A stretch of 64,000 nt of DNA from Lewinellaceae bacterium (GTDB lineage: Bacteria > Bacteroidota > Bacteroidia > Chitinophagales > Saprospiraceae), in assembly GCA_020636355.1 (NCBI GenBank), contig JACJYB010000013.1:76428-140427 (forward strand). The letters are read 5' to 3'. Position 1 is the stretch's first letter, and each line of letters opens with the position of its first letter. A program made the position numbers and the translations under genes. Under the pieces are notes generated by a model. It did no database searches and was not told where the DNA came from. It saw only the letters and a list, made by a program, of their open reading frames with translations. Shown one piece after another: positions 8,138 through 16,967 of the stretch.

Positions 8138-8314
8138 TTACAGCCTGGGTGCTCGTCCCGTGACGAGATGTGCCAGAATTGAAATAACTGCCAGCACTAA
8201 GAATATATAAAAAACAATTTTAGCAATTCCTGCCGAAGCAACGGCTATACCCGTAAATCCAAACAATCCAGCGATAATTGCAATAATAAATAACCAAATA
8301 GCTGCGCGTAACAT
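8138..8314 (-). CDS. DUF1328 (YtjA-type) small membrane protein
   Basis: A 58-codon gene reads MLRAAIWLFIIAIIAGLFGF, then GIAVASAGIAKIVFYIF, then LVLAVISILAHLVTGRAP. Two hydrophobic segments, the FGFTG motif and the length match the DUF1328 family of small inner-membrane proteins, which often neighbour CsbD genes in stress islands. Its function is unknown. It lies first in the unit with the CsbD gene and 38 bp downstream of an ECF-like promoter signature. Confidence 0.88.
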   Translation of the reverse strand: MLRAAIWLFIIAIIAGLFGFTGIAVASAGIAKIVFYIFLVLAVISILAHLVTGRAPRL

Positions 8315-8351
8315 AACGGTAATTTTAAAAGGTTAAACAAATCAATTATAA

Positions 8352-8383
8352 GACAATGTGGGCTATGTATAATGTTCGGTGGG
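8352..8383 (-). promoter_or_regulatory. Putative ECF-sigma promoter, copy 1
   Basis: On the minus strand CCCACCGAACA (8373-8383) is followed after 19 nt by GTC (8352-8354), 38 bp before the DUF1328 ATG. The GAAC core and a GTC element resemble -35 and -10 boxes recognised by ECF sigma factors. The same 11-mer occurs upstream of the lipoprotein gene (10656-10686), and an ECF sigma gene lies immediately upstream. Confidence 0.5.
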
Positions 8384-8403
8384 TGAGCAATTTTTTATCA
8401 AAA

Positions 8404-8958
8404 TCAAATAGCAGGACTGAGGTTATACCCACTATTTAATTTGAATTTATTTCTTAAAAAATTAATCCTGCTTTTTACCGTACCCATTGCAATATTAAGC
8501 ATGTCGGCAATTTCAAAATAGGAATATCCGTCAACAAATAAGGCAAATGCTTCATAACTGCGTTCTCCAATTTCCTGAGCCAGTCTTTGAATATCTTCTT
8601 TCACCAAACTCCAGTACCCTTCATTTTGACGCCTGTCCTGATTGTAGAAAAAAGCATCACTGCTACCATTTTGCATCAATAAGGTACGACGTCTAGCAGC
8701 CTTTTGATATGCATTCAGGTATGTATGGTGTACAATCCGCGCCATCCATGGATAAAAGCGCTGGATATCATTGAGCGAGGACCGTTGCTCGAAAGCATGC
8801 AACACAGCAGATTGCAAAAGATCCTTTGCGTCATCGATATCACCCGTGTAACGTTTTGCTTGAAACAGCAATCGATCAAAGTGGGCTTTGTAAGCGTCTT
8901 CAAATTGCAAATTGTCCATTTCATTTTGATTTAAGTTCCGCATATATAACGGATTCAA
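8404..8958 (-). CDS. ECF-type RNA polymerase sigma factor
   Basis: This 184-aa sigma-70 family factor has only regions 2 and 4. Region 2 is seen in AYKAHFDRLLFQAKRYTGD, DAKDLLQSAVLHAF and FYPWMARIVHHTYLNAYQ. Region 4 has YEAFALFVDGYSYFEIADML and the recognition helix GTVKSRINFLRNKF. The start could be 8958 or an internal ATG at 8943 or 8919; the sigma-2 domain begins after all three. No anti-sigma factor gene is adjacent. The neighbouring stress genes share a GAAC/GTC-type promoter signature and are plausible targets (inference). Confidence 0.93.
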   Translation of the reverse strand: MNPLYMRNLNQNEMDNLQFEDAYKAHFDRLLFQAKRYTGDIDDAKDLLQSAVLHAFEQRSSLNDIQRFYPWMARIVHHTYLNAYQKAARRRTLLMQNGSSDAFFYNQDRRQNEGYWSLVKEDIQRLAQEIGERSYEAFALFVDGYSYFEIADMLNIAMGTVKSRINFLRNKFKLNSGYNLSPAI

Positions 8959-8991
8959 AAACCAAAATGTTTTATATTTCTACATATATGT

Positions 8992-9552
8992 TTATTTATT
9001 CAACTTATTTGTAGAATATTTACGCTCCAATTCATTGATTAAAAAGGCATTTTGATTCAACAGTTGCCTGATGATAAAGACCAATTGTTTGGTCGTCAAA
9101 TCCACGTTATTATTACGATCCTGCAACGCATGCAACGCTAAAACTCCTTCGAATGCCTTTTCAATCTGACGATACCGGTTAATGTACGATTCAACCAGGT
9201 TAATCGAAGTATGCTTCGGTAACATGATCGTCTGTAGCGGCCTCGTAACTCCCTGTTTTTTAACCGATTGATTGCTCTTCTTGAGGGATTCATAGTTCTC
9301 ACTGGTAATGTCAACGGCAAGCAACGTATCGATGGAAATATCGAAAAACGAGGCAAATTTGGCAAGTAGCGCCAATTTGGGTTCTATGTTTTGGGTTTCA
9401 TAGGAAGCAATACGCGTACGGGTAACCCCTACTGCATTAGCCAGTTTCTCCTGGTTCATGTGGGTTAAACGGCGCAATGTCTTTAAGTTCTTGCCTAGTA
9501 AAGTTGTTGCCATGACCTCAATTCTGATCTCCGTTCGTCTCTTATTAGACAC
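8992..9552 (-). CDS. XRE-family HTH transcriptional regulator
   Basis: This 186-aa protein has a Cro/C1-type helix-turn-helix near the N-terminus (LGKNLKTLRRLTHMNQEKLANAVG, then TRTRIASYETQNIEPKLALL). A charged C-terminal region (about residues 80-186) may dimerise or sense a signal. A start at the internal ATG at 9513 (MATTLLGKNLK) is also possible and gives a more typical XRE N-terminus. It is transcribed away from a second, similar XRE gene at 9707, and both have the same architecture with a short hydrophilic C-terminal extension. The intergenic region carries a gttta/taaac inverted repeat (9622-9636), a candidate operator. Confidence 0.88.
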   Translation of the reverse strand: MSNKRRTEIRIEVMATTLLGKNLKTLRRLTHMNQEKLANAVGVTRTRIASYETQNIEPKLALLAKFASFFDISIDTLLAVDITSENYESLKKSNQSVKKQGVTRPLQTIMLPKHTSINLVESYINRYRQIEKAFEGVLALHALQDRNNNVDLTTKQLVFIIRQLLNQNAFLINELERKYSTNKLNK

Positions 9553-9706
9553 GTCCGGGTCACTCTTTTGTTCGGCTTCACATCCAAATTGTTCTCAAAT
9601 TTAACATTTTTGAAAAAATACGTTTACTTTTTAAACATTATTTTAGCCGTCGCATCGAAATGAATAGCGCATAGGGGTAATTGCGGATTTGCAGTATATT
9701 GTTCCT

Positions 9707-10177
9707 ATGGAAAAAGAAACACCGGAAACCTTTTTCAGGGTTAATCTTCGGTTTCTCAGGAAAAAAGCAGGCCAAAGCCAGGAAGGGCTTGCCGCAATTC
9801 TAGGTTGGAAAAGAAGCCTGATAGCTGCTTACGAATCCGGATTATCCGAGCCGAATCATCTTCGACTATTGCAATTAGCTCAATATTTCGGCTTGGGACT
9901 CGATGCATTGATCCTTGGCGATTTGCGCGTCAACAAAATAGAAAAAACAGCTGTGCAAACTTTAGCATTAAAAGACATACAGGACTCGCATGAAAGTACT
10001 AAACTGGCATTGGAAGGAATCCAGGCAATGATCGATTTGGCGCATGAGGAAGAAGGTTCAGCTCAAAACCTGGGTTATCAGGAAACAAAGCAACTCTTGT
10101 GGCTCGCACAAAAGTTGCTTTCGTTAAATGCTGACTTGCTTCAGTTACTGAAGGAAGGACCTCCTTCATCGACCTGA
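9707..10177 (+). CDS. XRE-family HTH transcriptional regulator (paralogue of 8992-9552)
   Basis: The N-terminal helix-turn-helix (VNLRFLRKKAGQSQEGLAAIL, then KRSLIAAYESGLSEPNHLRLLQLAQYFG) aligns by eye with that of the divergent neighbour, including the A-YE core and the F/FG-L-LDALL end. The C-terminal ~90 residues also share the pattern of a helical segment ending in LLSLNADLLQLL versus LLNQNAFLINEL, so the two are probably an old duplication. The start at 9707 (MEKETPETFF) is preferred; 9689 is also in frame. Its targets are unknown. Confidence 0.87.
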   Translation: MEKETPETFFRVNLRFLRKKAGQSQEGLAAILGWKRSLIAAYESGLSEPNHLRLLQLAQYFGLGLDALILGDLRVNKIEKTAVQTLALKDIQDSHESTKLALEGIQAMIDLAHEEEGSAQNLGYQETKQLLWLAQKLLSLNADLLQLLKEGPPSST

Positions 10178-10181
10178 CGGA

Positions 10182-10586
10182 TCAGGAATCATCCCGTAGT
10201 GCTTTGTCAAGCTCTGCGAAATACTCCCTGGTCTCTTTCTTAAAGGCATCCCAATGCTTTGCAGCATCATCTTGTTGGGTTTTCAATTTGTCCTGAACTT
10301 TGTTTTTCCAGTTGATCAGGTCTTGCTTCTTTTTTTCCAGAGTGGTTTTTGTATCTCCACTGGCATCTGCCAACTGATTATCAATGTCTTTGATTTTGGC
10401 ATCAATTTTATCCTGATAGGACTCAAGGGAGGACTTTAGATCATTCCATTGCTCCTTGATATCGGAGGCTACCTGCTCCGTAAGGTCCTGTACGGCATCA
10501 CCAACATCTTTCGCATCGTCCTTTTGTGCTGAATTGCATGCGAAAACCAATGTCAATACCATCATTAATCCTATGATCTTTTTCAT
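10182..10586 (-). CDS. Small coiled-coil lipoprotein
   Basis: The start is placed at 10586, where MKKIIGLMMVLTLVFAC forms a lipoprotein signal with lipobox LVFAC; the upstream ATG at 10604 adds six residues. The mature ~115 residues are strongly charged and heptad-like, with repeated Trp/Lys/Asp (WNDLKSSLESYQDKIDAKIKDI, broken here by a short GD turn). It resembles short helical surface or periplasmic stress proteins. I do not recognise a named family. A GAAC/GTC promoter signature lies about 70 bp upstream and matches the one before the DUF1328-CsbD unit. The gene converges on the XRE gene, 4 bp away. Confidence 0.82.
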   Translation of the reverse strand: MKKIIGLMMVLTLVFACNSAQKDDAKDVGDAVQDLTEQVASDIKEQWNDLKSSLESYQDKIDAKIKDIDNQLADASGDTKTTLEKKKQDLINWKNKVQDKLKTQQDDAAKHWDAFKKETREYFAELDKALRDDS

Positions 10587-10655
10587 AATAGCGTCTTTTA
10601 GCATTTCAATAATAAATTAAGCAATCGTGTTGTATTGTATAAGAAACACCTCTAG

Positions 10656-10686
10656 GACAAGACGTATTGGCGAATTGTTCGGTGGG
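10656..10686 (-). promoter_or_regulatory. Putative ECF-sigma promoter, copy 2
   Basis: CCCACCGAACA at 10676-10686 (minus strand) is followed after 18 nt by GTC at 10656-10658, about 70 bp before the lipoprotein start. It shares an exact 11-base match and similar spacing with the element at 8352-8383. Confidence 0.5.
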
Positions 10687-10787
10687 CATTAAAATAATTA
10701 TGCTCCTGGTCTCTACCCTACTCTAGCCCCAGATCCCGGACCAACTTTCTGTCGAGTACGGCTGGTTACTAGTCACCATACGAAAAT

Positions 10788-12377
10788 TTAATTGCGGTCA
10801 TCCACCCGAAGCACAAGTAGGGCGGCAATGAAAAATGAAATTCCCCCGAGCAGCATCGCATTGATCGCCTCACCATGGAAATATTTAGTCAGTAGAAAAC
10901 CTAAAATTGAAGCAGCTATGATCTGAGGAATGACAATAAAGAAATTGAATACCCCCATATAATAGCCCATTTTCCCAGCAGGTAACGCTCCGGTTAAAAT
11001 GGCATAAGGCATGGAAAGAATGCTTGCCCAGGCAATCCCGATTCCAACCATGGAGGCCAATAACAATCGATAATCCTGTATTACTAGAATGGATAATAAC
11101 CCGAAAGCCCCAATAACCAGACAAATTGCATGGGCCATTTTACGGCTGGTTCGCTTGGCAAGTACCGGCAGCAAAAAAGCAACGACTGCCGCTATCCCAT
11201 TGTACACAGCGAAACAGATTCCTACCCAATTTGCGCCTTGATTATAGAGTTCAGACGCCTTATCTGTAGCGCCAAATATATGGCTCGTTACCGCCGAAGT
11301 GGTATAAATCCACATAGCGAACAATGCAAACCAGGAGAAGAACTGGACCCACGCCAACTGTTTCATCGTCGCCGGCATGTCATGAAAGTCGTTGATAATC
11401 GTTACAAACCCATTTTGGTACTTGCCGGATCGTTGCAACAGCCCGGACGTCAGCAGTAACATGCCTAATACCAACATACCACCGGCTAGGATAAATACTT
11501 CTTTTTCGACGTGCAATTTGCTTAAAAGCCACCATAGCAATGAGCCAATCAACAACACGATCCCACCATTTCGCAATTGCCTCGATCCGTTTTTATAGAA
11601 CGAATCCGGGGATTGAGCATCCTTGTGAAAGACTTCTTTGTTCTCAGCTAGCTCAAATGCTTCGAGCTCTTCCGGAGGATATTCCCTTGACCGAAATACA
11701 GTCCACAATACCGCGATCAGAAAAATTGCACCTCCGAGATAAAATGAAAGTTTGACGGAGTCCGGAACAATACCTTCGGGTGCCGTATTCGAAACGCCGA
11801 ACCAGTTGGTTAATACATAGGGCATGGCAGAGGCCACCACGGCACCGATCCCAATAAAAAAGCTTTGCATGGCAAAACCGGTAGTACGCTGATGAGAAGG
11901 CAGGTTATCCCCGACGAATGCTCTGAATGGCTCCATGGAGATATTGATTGACGCATCCATGATCCAAAGCATACCGGCAGCTGCCCATAGAGCCGGAGAA
12001 TTTGGCATAATGAATAAGGCCAGGGAAGCGAGAATGGCCCCCGCCAGAAAATACGGCCTCCTTCTTCCCAGACGATTCCAGGTTCTGTCACTAAAATATC
12101 CAATGATGGGCTGAACGATCAAGCCGGTTAGCGGAGCCGCGACCCACAGGATGGGAATATCTTCGACATCTGCTCCAAGCGTCTCGAAGATTCGGCTTAC
12201 GTTGGCATTCTGAAGTGCGAATCCAAACTGAATCCCCAAAAAACCAAAACTCATATTCCATATCTCCCAAAATGATAGCGTAGGTTTCGCCTTCGGCGTC
12301 AGATCTTTGCTCACGAAATACGTTTTAATTCTAACCGAAATTCGAATATCGCCGGTCGCTTGCTCATACCCTTTCAT
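10788..12377 (-). CDS. MFS transporter, sugar (GPH/SLC45-like) type
   Basis: This 529-aa polytopic membrane protein has about 12 hydrophobic segments. The N-terminal half carries WEIWNMSFGFLGIQFGFALQ and the family loop YFSDRTWNRLGRRRPYF between segments 2 and 3, typical of sucrose/maltose-type symporters. A central hydrophilic loop (residues ~225-260, EYPPEELEAFELAEN) separates the halves. The substrate is probably a mono- or disaccharide, by family resemblance only. No sugar-cutting enzyme is next to it. An imperfect inverted repeat sits directly upstream (12390-12429). Confidence 0.88.
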   Translation of the reverse strand: MKGYEQATGDIRISVRIKTYFVSKDLTPKAKPTLSFWEIWNMSFGFLGIQFGFALQNANVSRIFETLGADVEDIPILWVAAPLTGLIVQPIIGYFSDRTWNRLGRRRPYFLAGAILASLALFIMPNSPALWAAAGMLWIMDASINISMEPFRAFVGDNLPSHQRTTGFAMQSFFIGIGAVVASAMPYVLTNWFGVSNTAPEGIVPDSVKLSFYLGGAIFLIAVLWTVFRSREYPPEELEAFELAENKEVFHKDAQSPDSFYKNGSRQLRNGGIVLLIGSLLWWLLSKLHVEKEVFILAGGMLVLGMLLLTSGLLQRSGKYQNGFVTIINDFHDMPATMKQLAWVQFFSWFALFAMWIYTTSAVTSHIFGATDKASELYNQGANWVGICFAVYNGIAAVVAFLLPVLAKRTSRKMAHAICLVIGAFGLLSILVIQDYRLLLASMVGIGIAWASILSMPYAILTGALPAGKMGYYMGVFNFFIVIPQIIAASILGFLLTKYFHGEAINAMLLGGISFFIAALLVLRVDDRN

Positions 12378-12389
12378 GTTTGCTTACAA

Positions 12390-12429
12390 GCGCAAAATAC
12401 CATGAAGATCATGTGTATTTTGTTTGCGC
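12390..12429. promoter_or_regulatory. Inverted repeat upstream of the MFS gene
   Basis: gcgcaaaatac (12390-12400) and gtattttg plus tttgcgc (12414-12429) form an inverted repeat with one bulged base, 13 bp upstream of the transporter ATG. It could be a repressor operator or a 5'-UTR hairpin. No matching regulator gene is adjacent. Confidence 0.35.
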
Positions 12430-12543
12430 ACACAGCTAAGCTAAGATACTCAAAATTCAGGGAGCAGCACGATGGGCAGCTATGACATATCTATTACCGG
12501 CAGGCGAAAACTTAGTGTATAATCCTCTTCTTAAAGGCAAAGA

Positions 12544-14016
12544 TCAATTTTCCTTAACCTCCCGCAAGAGCGGCTCGCTATGTATAAAATCGTATAAGGT
12601 GAGGGTGCGGATCTCATAATAAGCTGTCCAAAATGCCTGGACGGCATTGACGTAGGACTGTCGATTATTCTCCCTGTCATTATTAGCCAGATTCAGTTCG
12701 GTGACATCCACTTTACCGATAACATATCGCTTACTGGTCAGATCAAAGCGCTTATTTGCTGCTTCCAGGGCTTTCTCAGCACGTTTTACGCCTTCTCTTA
12801 ATAAGGTGAGTTGCTGTACTTTGATGATGATATCCCGTTCAAAATTGACACGTTCCTGCGCAACATTTTGTTGCTCCAATCTTTGACGGGCCTTGGCAAT
12901 CTCGACCCTGGACTTACGCTTTCCCCAGTCCGCAATAGGCACCGTAATTCCCAGTGTAAAGATCTCCTGGTCCAGCAATTCCGTGTAAACATCACCGATA
13001 ACTGGTCCATTTTGAGTTAACCCAAAACGACCGTTCATATTCAAGTTTACACCACCAGCCCTGGTCTGTTCTTCGACATTACTTTCCATTTGTAATAAAC
13101 GACGTTCAAATTCATCGATCTTGCTCCGGTTGGCATTGGCATATTGCAAGGCCTCATCCTGATTGATGATAAATTCCGGAATAGCATCCGGAGGAACCAG
13201 GTCAAAATCCACTGCATCCTGGATACCCAGGAAATTCCGGAGTACTTCCGTCTTCGTCTTAATATCCAATTGGGCCTGGTTCAGCGCCGCATCGGCATTC
13301 ATGACCCTTAATTCCAGCTGGAGCAATTCAGTTTCTGCAATTTTACCCACTTCAAACCGTCCCTGCCCGATCAGATATAAGGTATCAGCAGCGGCTTTTT
13401 CCTGTTCCGCGGCACGTACGGCTAACTGAGAACCCAGGAGATCAAAATAATTCTGAACCGCTGCATAAGCGATCTGCTCCAAATCTTCCGAATAGGATTT
13501 CTCCGCTTCCTTAAGCTGAAGCGGTTCGATCAATTTCCGCCATTTCCAATCGTTGTAACCAAAGATGGGCTGCTGAATCTGGATGCTGATGGGATTGGAA
13601 AGGTATTGGGTAGAAGGGTCAATGGTGGGCGTCCGGAGATTATCAAATCGCTGTAGGCTGGTAAAAGCAAATACCTGGCCACCGGTTTGGGGAATAGCCT
13701 GCTGTAAGGTGAGTCCGAGGTTCCCCGAAAAATTTGCACGTTGGATGAATTGACCTGGTCCAGTTGGTTGCACCACCAACTCGATTGCTCTGGATAAATT
13801 AGGCAGTGTACCGAGGAGGTTCAGCTGGGGCTTCAGATCCGCACGGTAAGACTTGAACAACCAATAAGCCTGTGAATACCTGGTTTCAGCCAGCAATACA
13901 TCCGGTGCATCGGACTGTGCCAGGTCGATCACCTGCTGCATGGTCAAACGCACAGGTTGCTGAGCTTGTACAACTAGAAACAGACCTACCAAAATCACGG
14001 TCAAATTGAATCGCAT
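12544..14016 (-). CDS. TolC-family outer-membrane efflux protein
   Basis: This 490-aa protein begins with a signal peptide (MRFNLTVILVGLFLVVQAQQP). Two repeats of the outer-membrane efflux (OEP) domain follow, with long coiled-coil stretches (AADTLYLIGQGRFEVGKIAETELLQ and, in the second half, LTSKRYVIGKVDVTELNLANN, here cited only in part). This is the usual TolC architecture: trimeric channel, alpha-helical tunnel and beta-barrel. It is the last gene of a minus-strand operon after an FtsX-type permease (24-bp gap) and an HlyD-type adaptor, so it should be the outer-membrane exit of that system. Confidence 0.93.
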   Translation of the reverse strand: MRFNLTVILVGLFLVVQAQQPVRLTMQQVIDLAQSDAPDVLLAETRYSQAYWLFKSYRADLKPQLNLLGTLPNLSRAIELVVQPTGPGQFIQRANFSGNLGLTLQQAIPQTGGQVFAFTSLQRFDNLRTPTIDPSTQYLSNPISIQIQQPIFGYNDWKWRKLIEPLQLKEAEKSYSEDLEQIAYAAVQNYFDLLGSQLAVRAAEQEKAAADTLYLIGQGRFEVGKIAETELLQLELRVMNADAALNQAQLDIKTKTEVLRNFLGIQDAVDFDLVPPDAIPEFIINQDEALQYANANRSKIDEFERRLLQMESNVEEQTRAGGVNLNMNGRFGLTQNGPVIGDVYTELLDQEIFTLGITVPIADWGKRKSRVEIAKARQRLEQQNVAQERVNFERDIIIKVQQLTLLREGVKRAEKALEAANKRFDLTSKRYVIGKVDVTELNLANNDRENNRQSYVNAVQAFWTAYYEIRTLTLYDFIHSEPLLREVKEN

Positions 14017-14039
14017 ATACGGTAAATTATATGGTAATA

Positions 14040-15368
14040 TTAATCGGTTCTTAATGCTTTAATCGGGTCTTGCAGGGCGGCACGCTGAGCCGGAATCAAC
14101 CCAAAAACGAGGCCAATGATAAAAGCAACCCCGAAGGATACAGCGACCGACCAGCCGGACACAACTGTTGGAATATCTGCTGAATTAGCGATCAGGCTGG
14201 CAGATACAATACCCAGAAAAATTCCGATGATCCCTCCGATGAGACTGATCAGAATGGCCTCCAATAAGAATTGCAGGACGATATCAATCCGTTGAGCTCC
14301 AAGCGATCTTCGTACGCCAATTTCTTTGATCCGCTCCAGTACGGAGGCTAGCATAATGTTCATGATGCCAATCCCCCCTACGAGTAAGGAAATACCGGCT
14401 ATCACTGCCAGAACCAGATTAAATGTCTCCTGAGTCTTTTGTTGCTGCTGGAGGAGCAACTCAGGGATCTCCATTTCGAAATCAACCTGATCCTGATGTC
14501 TTCTTTTTAATAAGCGTGAAATAACATCGGCGGTCGCCTGGAGTTGATGGGTATCGTGGACCCGGACGACCAGTCGATCCAATTGGTGATAACTATCCAC
14601 CTCCTGATATTGTCCCTGCTCTCCTACATCCCGGTTGGTGATTTTTGCCCGGTTTTCAAATCGAAGCAATGCGGTATGAAGCGGGACATAAACGTCTGAG
14701 TTGTAATCTCGGATACCGAGGCGGTCGAGGTTTTCCTTTTGAGTTATCCTACGTTCAAGCACACCGATTATCCGTAACCAGGTATTTCCCACTTTTATCG
14801 TTTCACCGATCGGGTCTCGCTGTTGAAAGTAGTTTTTTTGAATATTGCGGCCGATGATGCATACCGGAGCTCCTGATTCATGATGGAAGCTGGCGAAGTC
14901 GTGTCCCGCACCCATCGGAATGTTATTCAACACGAAAAAATCACCGGTTATACCCACACAGCGCACGTCACCCTGCCGGTTGTTGGCCAGCAATTTTTTG
15001 TTCATAATAACCTCCGGTGAAATTTTTTCAACAGTAGGGACCACTGCCGTTATGGCATCAACATCCGCTTCACGCAGTCCAGGGCTCCATTTTGTCTTGC
15101 CTTCCTTCTGTGAATCCGAACTGGTGCCGGAGCCTTCATCCGCCTCATCCTGTGAGACGCTTTCTTTCTTGACTGAAACGACAATCGAATTGGAACCAAT
15201 TAGTTTTAGCTGATCAAGAATAGCGGCTTTGGCCCCTTCGCCTATGGCAAGCATGGCGATAACCGCTGCAACGCCAAAGATGATACCTAATGCTGTAAGA
15301 AAAGCTCTTAGCTTATTCATCAACACCCCATCGATGGCTAACACGAGATTAAATAAAAAACGATCCAT
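14040..15368 (-). CDS. MacB/FtsX-type ABC transporter permease
   Basis: This 442-aa permease has the MacB layout: a first membrane segment (MNKLRAFLTALGIIFGVAAVIAM, in part), a periplasmic MacB-PCD domain of about 220 residues, and three C-terminal membrane segments (IAGISLLVGGIGIMNIML; ERIKEIGVRRSLGAQ between segments; ISLIGGIIGIFLGI). It has no nucleotide-binding domain of its own, so it needs a separate ATPase. None is encoded in this operon. The 9-bp gap to the adaptor gene and 24-bp gap to tolC show one transcript. The substrate may be a peptide, lipid or drug; the sequence does not say which. Confidence 0.93.
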   Translation of the reverse strand: MDRFLFNLVLAIDGVLMNKLRAFLTALGIIFGVAAVIAMLAIGEGAKAAILDQLKLIGSNSIVVSVKKESVSQDEADEGSGTSSDSQKEGKTKWSPGLREADVDAITAVVPTVEKISPEVIMNKKLLANNRQGDVRCVGITGDFFVLNNIPMGAGHDFASFHHESGAPVCIIGRNIQKNYFQQRDPIGETIKVGNTWLRIIGVLERRITQKENLDRLGIRDYNSDVYVPLHTALLRFENRAKITNRDVGEQGQYQEVDSYHQLDRLVVRVHDTHQLQATADVISRLLKRRHQDQVDFEMEIPELLLQQQQKTQETFNLVLAVIAGISLLVGGIGIMNIMLASVLERIKEIGVRRSLGAQRIDIVLQFLLEAILISLIGGIIGIFLGIVSASLIANSADIPTVVSGWSVAVSFGVAFIIGLVFGLIPAQRAALQDPIKALRTD

Positions 15369-15377
15369 GGATGCGTG

Positions 15378-16766
15378 TTAGAAAATGATAAATCCTCCGT
15401 CTCCGGACTGATCCGATGAAATTTCTACGTTTTTAACTTTGGAACGCATGGCATCTTTGGCCTTTTGGCGCTCCATACGGTCCTGAGTAAGGCGGGCTAA
15501 AGCCTGACCTTTTTCATTGGGATCCAGATAATGGACCGGATAAGTGCTGGCATCCTCCGGTACGCTGATCAATATTTTTGTACCGGTCGCCAGACCGAAC
15601 CAGACAATTACTTCATTGTCATTGGCATCACCCAGAACCACTTCCTGTTTGTACGCGCCTGACCGGTCATCGACATAGACGTACGAAAGTGAGTCCCTTA
15701 CAATGGCATCGAGTGGCACAAAAGTTACTTTGTCAAACTGATCGGTAATAATCTCCAGGGCAGCGGTCATGGCCGGCCTTAACAAAGAGTCAAATTCATT
15801 GATAAGCACCGATACCTCAAATACTTTTGAATCGTAGTTCCGGTAATTTTCCCCTATGTTGGCCACCTGAATGATCTGACCGGAAAATTCTTTTTTGGCG
15901 AGGGCATCGACGGTGATTTTAGTGTCCATTCCGAGGCCTATCTTATTGATGTCGACTTCATTCACATAGGCTTGGACAATCATTTCGGATAAATCGGGCA
16001 GCTCGGCGATCCTCGGGTTCCAGGCATTGATTTGTGATCCGGGTCCTTGTTTTGACCCATTCCAGTTGCGTATGTAAATAACCATGCCTTCGGTTGGAGC
16101 CGTGATGGTAAAGTCTTTGGCCACCAGATTGAGTTGATCTTGTTTGTATTGCTGCTGTTTTAAATTGGTCAGGATCTCACGGATCTTGGCGTCTGCTTTT
16201 TCTTTAGAAAGTTTCAGATTGTTGCTTGTCTTTTTCAGGTCCCGCTCAGCTTTTTCCATATCAATCTCATTTTGCCTGCGGATTGCCTCCGGTTCGTATT
16301 TATTCAATTCAAGCTGCAATTTCTTTTCCTGAATGGAGAATTCAAGATCTTTGATCTGGTCCCGGATATTGCGGAGATCAATGGTTGTATCGATGATTGC
16401 CTGCTCCAGTTGGGTATTTATCTTGTCGATTTCAGCCTGTGCATCATTCAGCTGTGATGCCAGCGGCGTACGATCCAACTGAGCTACAAACTCGCCCTTT
16501 TTGACGACAGAGCCTTCCGGAATGATATTCTGAATGGTGGTCTGGTAGACGCCAACCCGCTGCATTGCTGCAGGTCCCCGAATAACCTCTGAACGTTTTG
16601 CCTTGATCTCGCCGGTGGCTAAAACCTGGACGGTAAAGGGTCCTTCGGTTACTTCGGTATAAATTTCTTTGATCTGCTCCTCCTTTTTAGATCCCGAAAA
16701 CAACACAATGGCTGCAATAACGGCTGCAACGAGGAGGATGGGTAATAGAAGCTTGTTCAGTTTCAT
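15378..16766 (-). CDS. Periplasmic adaptor (HlyD/MacA-type membrane fusion protein)
   Basis: This 462-aa protein has an N-terminal anchor (MKLNKLLLPILLVAAVIAAIVLF), a biotinyl-lipoyl-like fold split by a long coiled coil (residues ~105-215, KIREILTNLKQQQ and similar), then a beta-barrel and membrane-proximal region (GLGMDTKITVDALAKKEFSGQI). It would bridge the inner-membrane permease and the TolC-like channel. The C-terminus is unusually charged (ARLTQDRMERQKAKDAM). It is the first gene of the adaptor-permease-channel operon. Distal position of the ATPase is unusual for MacAB-like systems. Confidence 0.92.
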   Translation of the reverse strand: MKLNKLLLPILLVAAVIAAIVLFSGSKKEEQIKEIYTEVTEGPFTVQVLATGEIKAKRSEVIRGPAAMQRVGVYQTTIQNIIPEGSVVKKGEFVAQLDRTPLASQLNDAQAEIDKINTQLEQAIIDTTIDLRNIRDQIKDLEFSIQEKKLQLELNKYEPEAIRRQNEIDMEKAERDLKKTSNNLKLSKEKADAKIREILTNLKQQQYKQDQLNLVAKDFTITAPTEGMVIYIRNWNGSKQGPGSQINAWNPRIAELPDLSEMIVQAYVNEVDINKIGLGMDTKITVDALAKKEFSGQIIQVANIGENYRNYDSKVFEVSVLINEFDSLLRPAMTAALEIITDQFDKVTFVPLDAIVRDSLSYVYVDDRSGAYKQEVVLGDANDNEVIVWFGLATGTKILISVPEDASTYPVHYLDPNEKGQALARLTQDRMERQKAKDAMRSKVKNVEISSDQSGDGGFIIF

Positions 16767-16967
16767 GGATGAATTTGTTGGAGGTAAACATCCTATAGAG
16801 GATATAGGTCACCTTAGTTACTTGTTGTATAGATGAAAATTAAGGCAAAAAAGTTGGCTCCCTGTCTCAACTTTTTTGGATTAACATTTTGGTAGGAGAA
16901 CTTTAACAGAGTGATAAAGCATGATTTCTCCCTTCAGGGAAGCCCGAATAATGGAAAAGCTTAGTGC

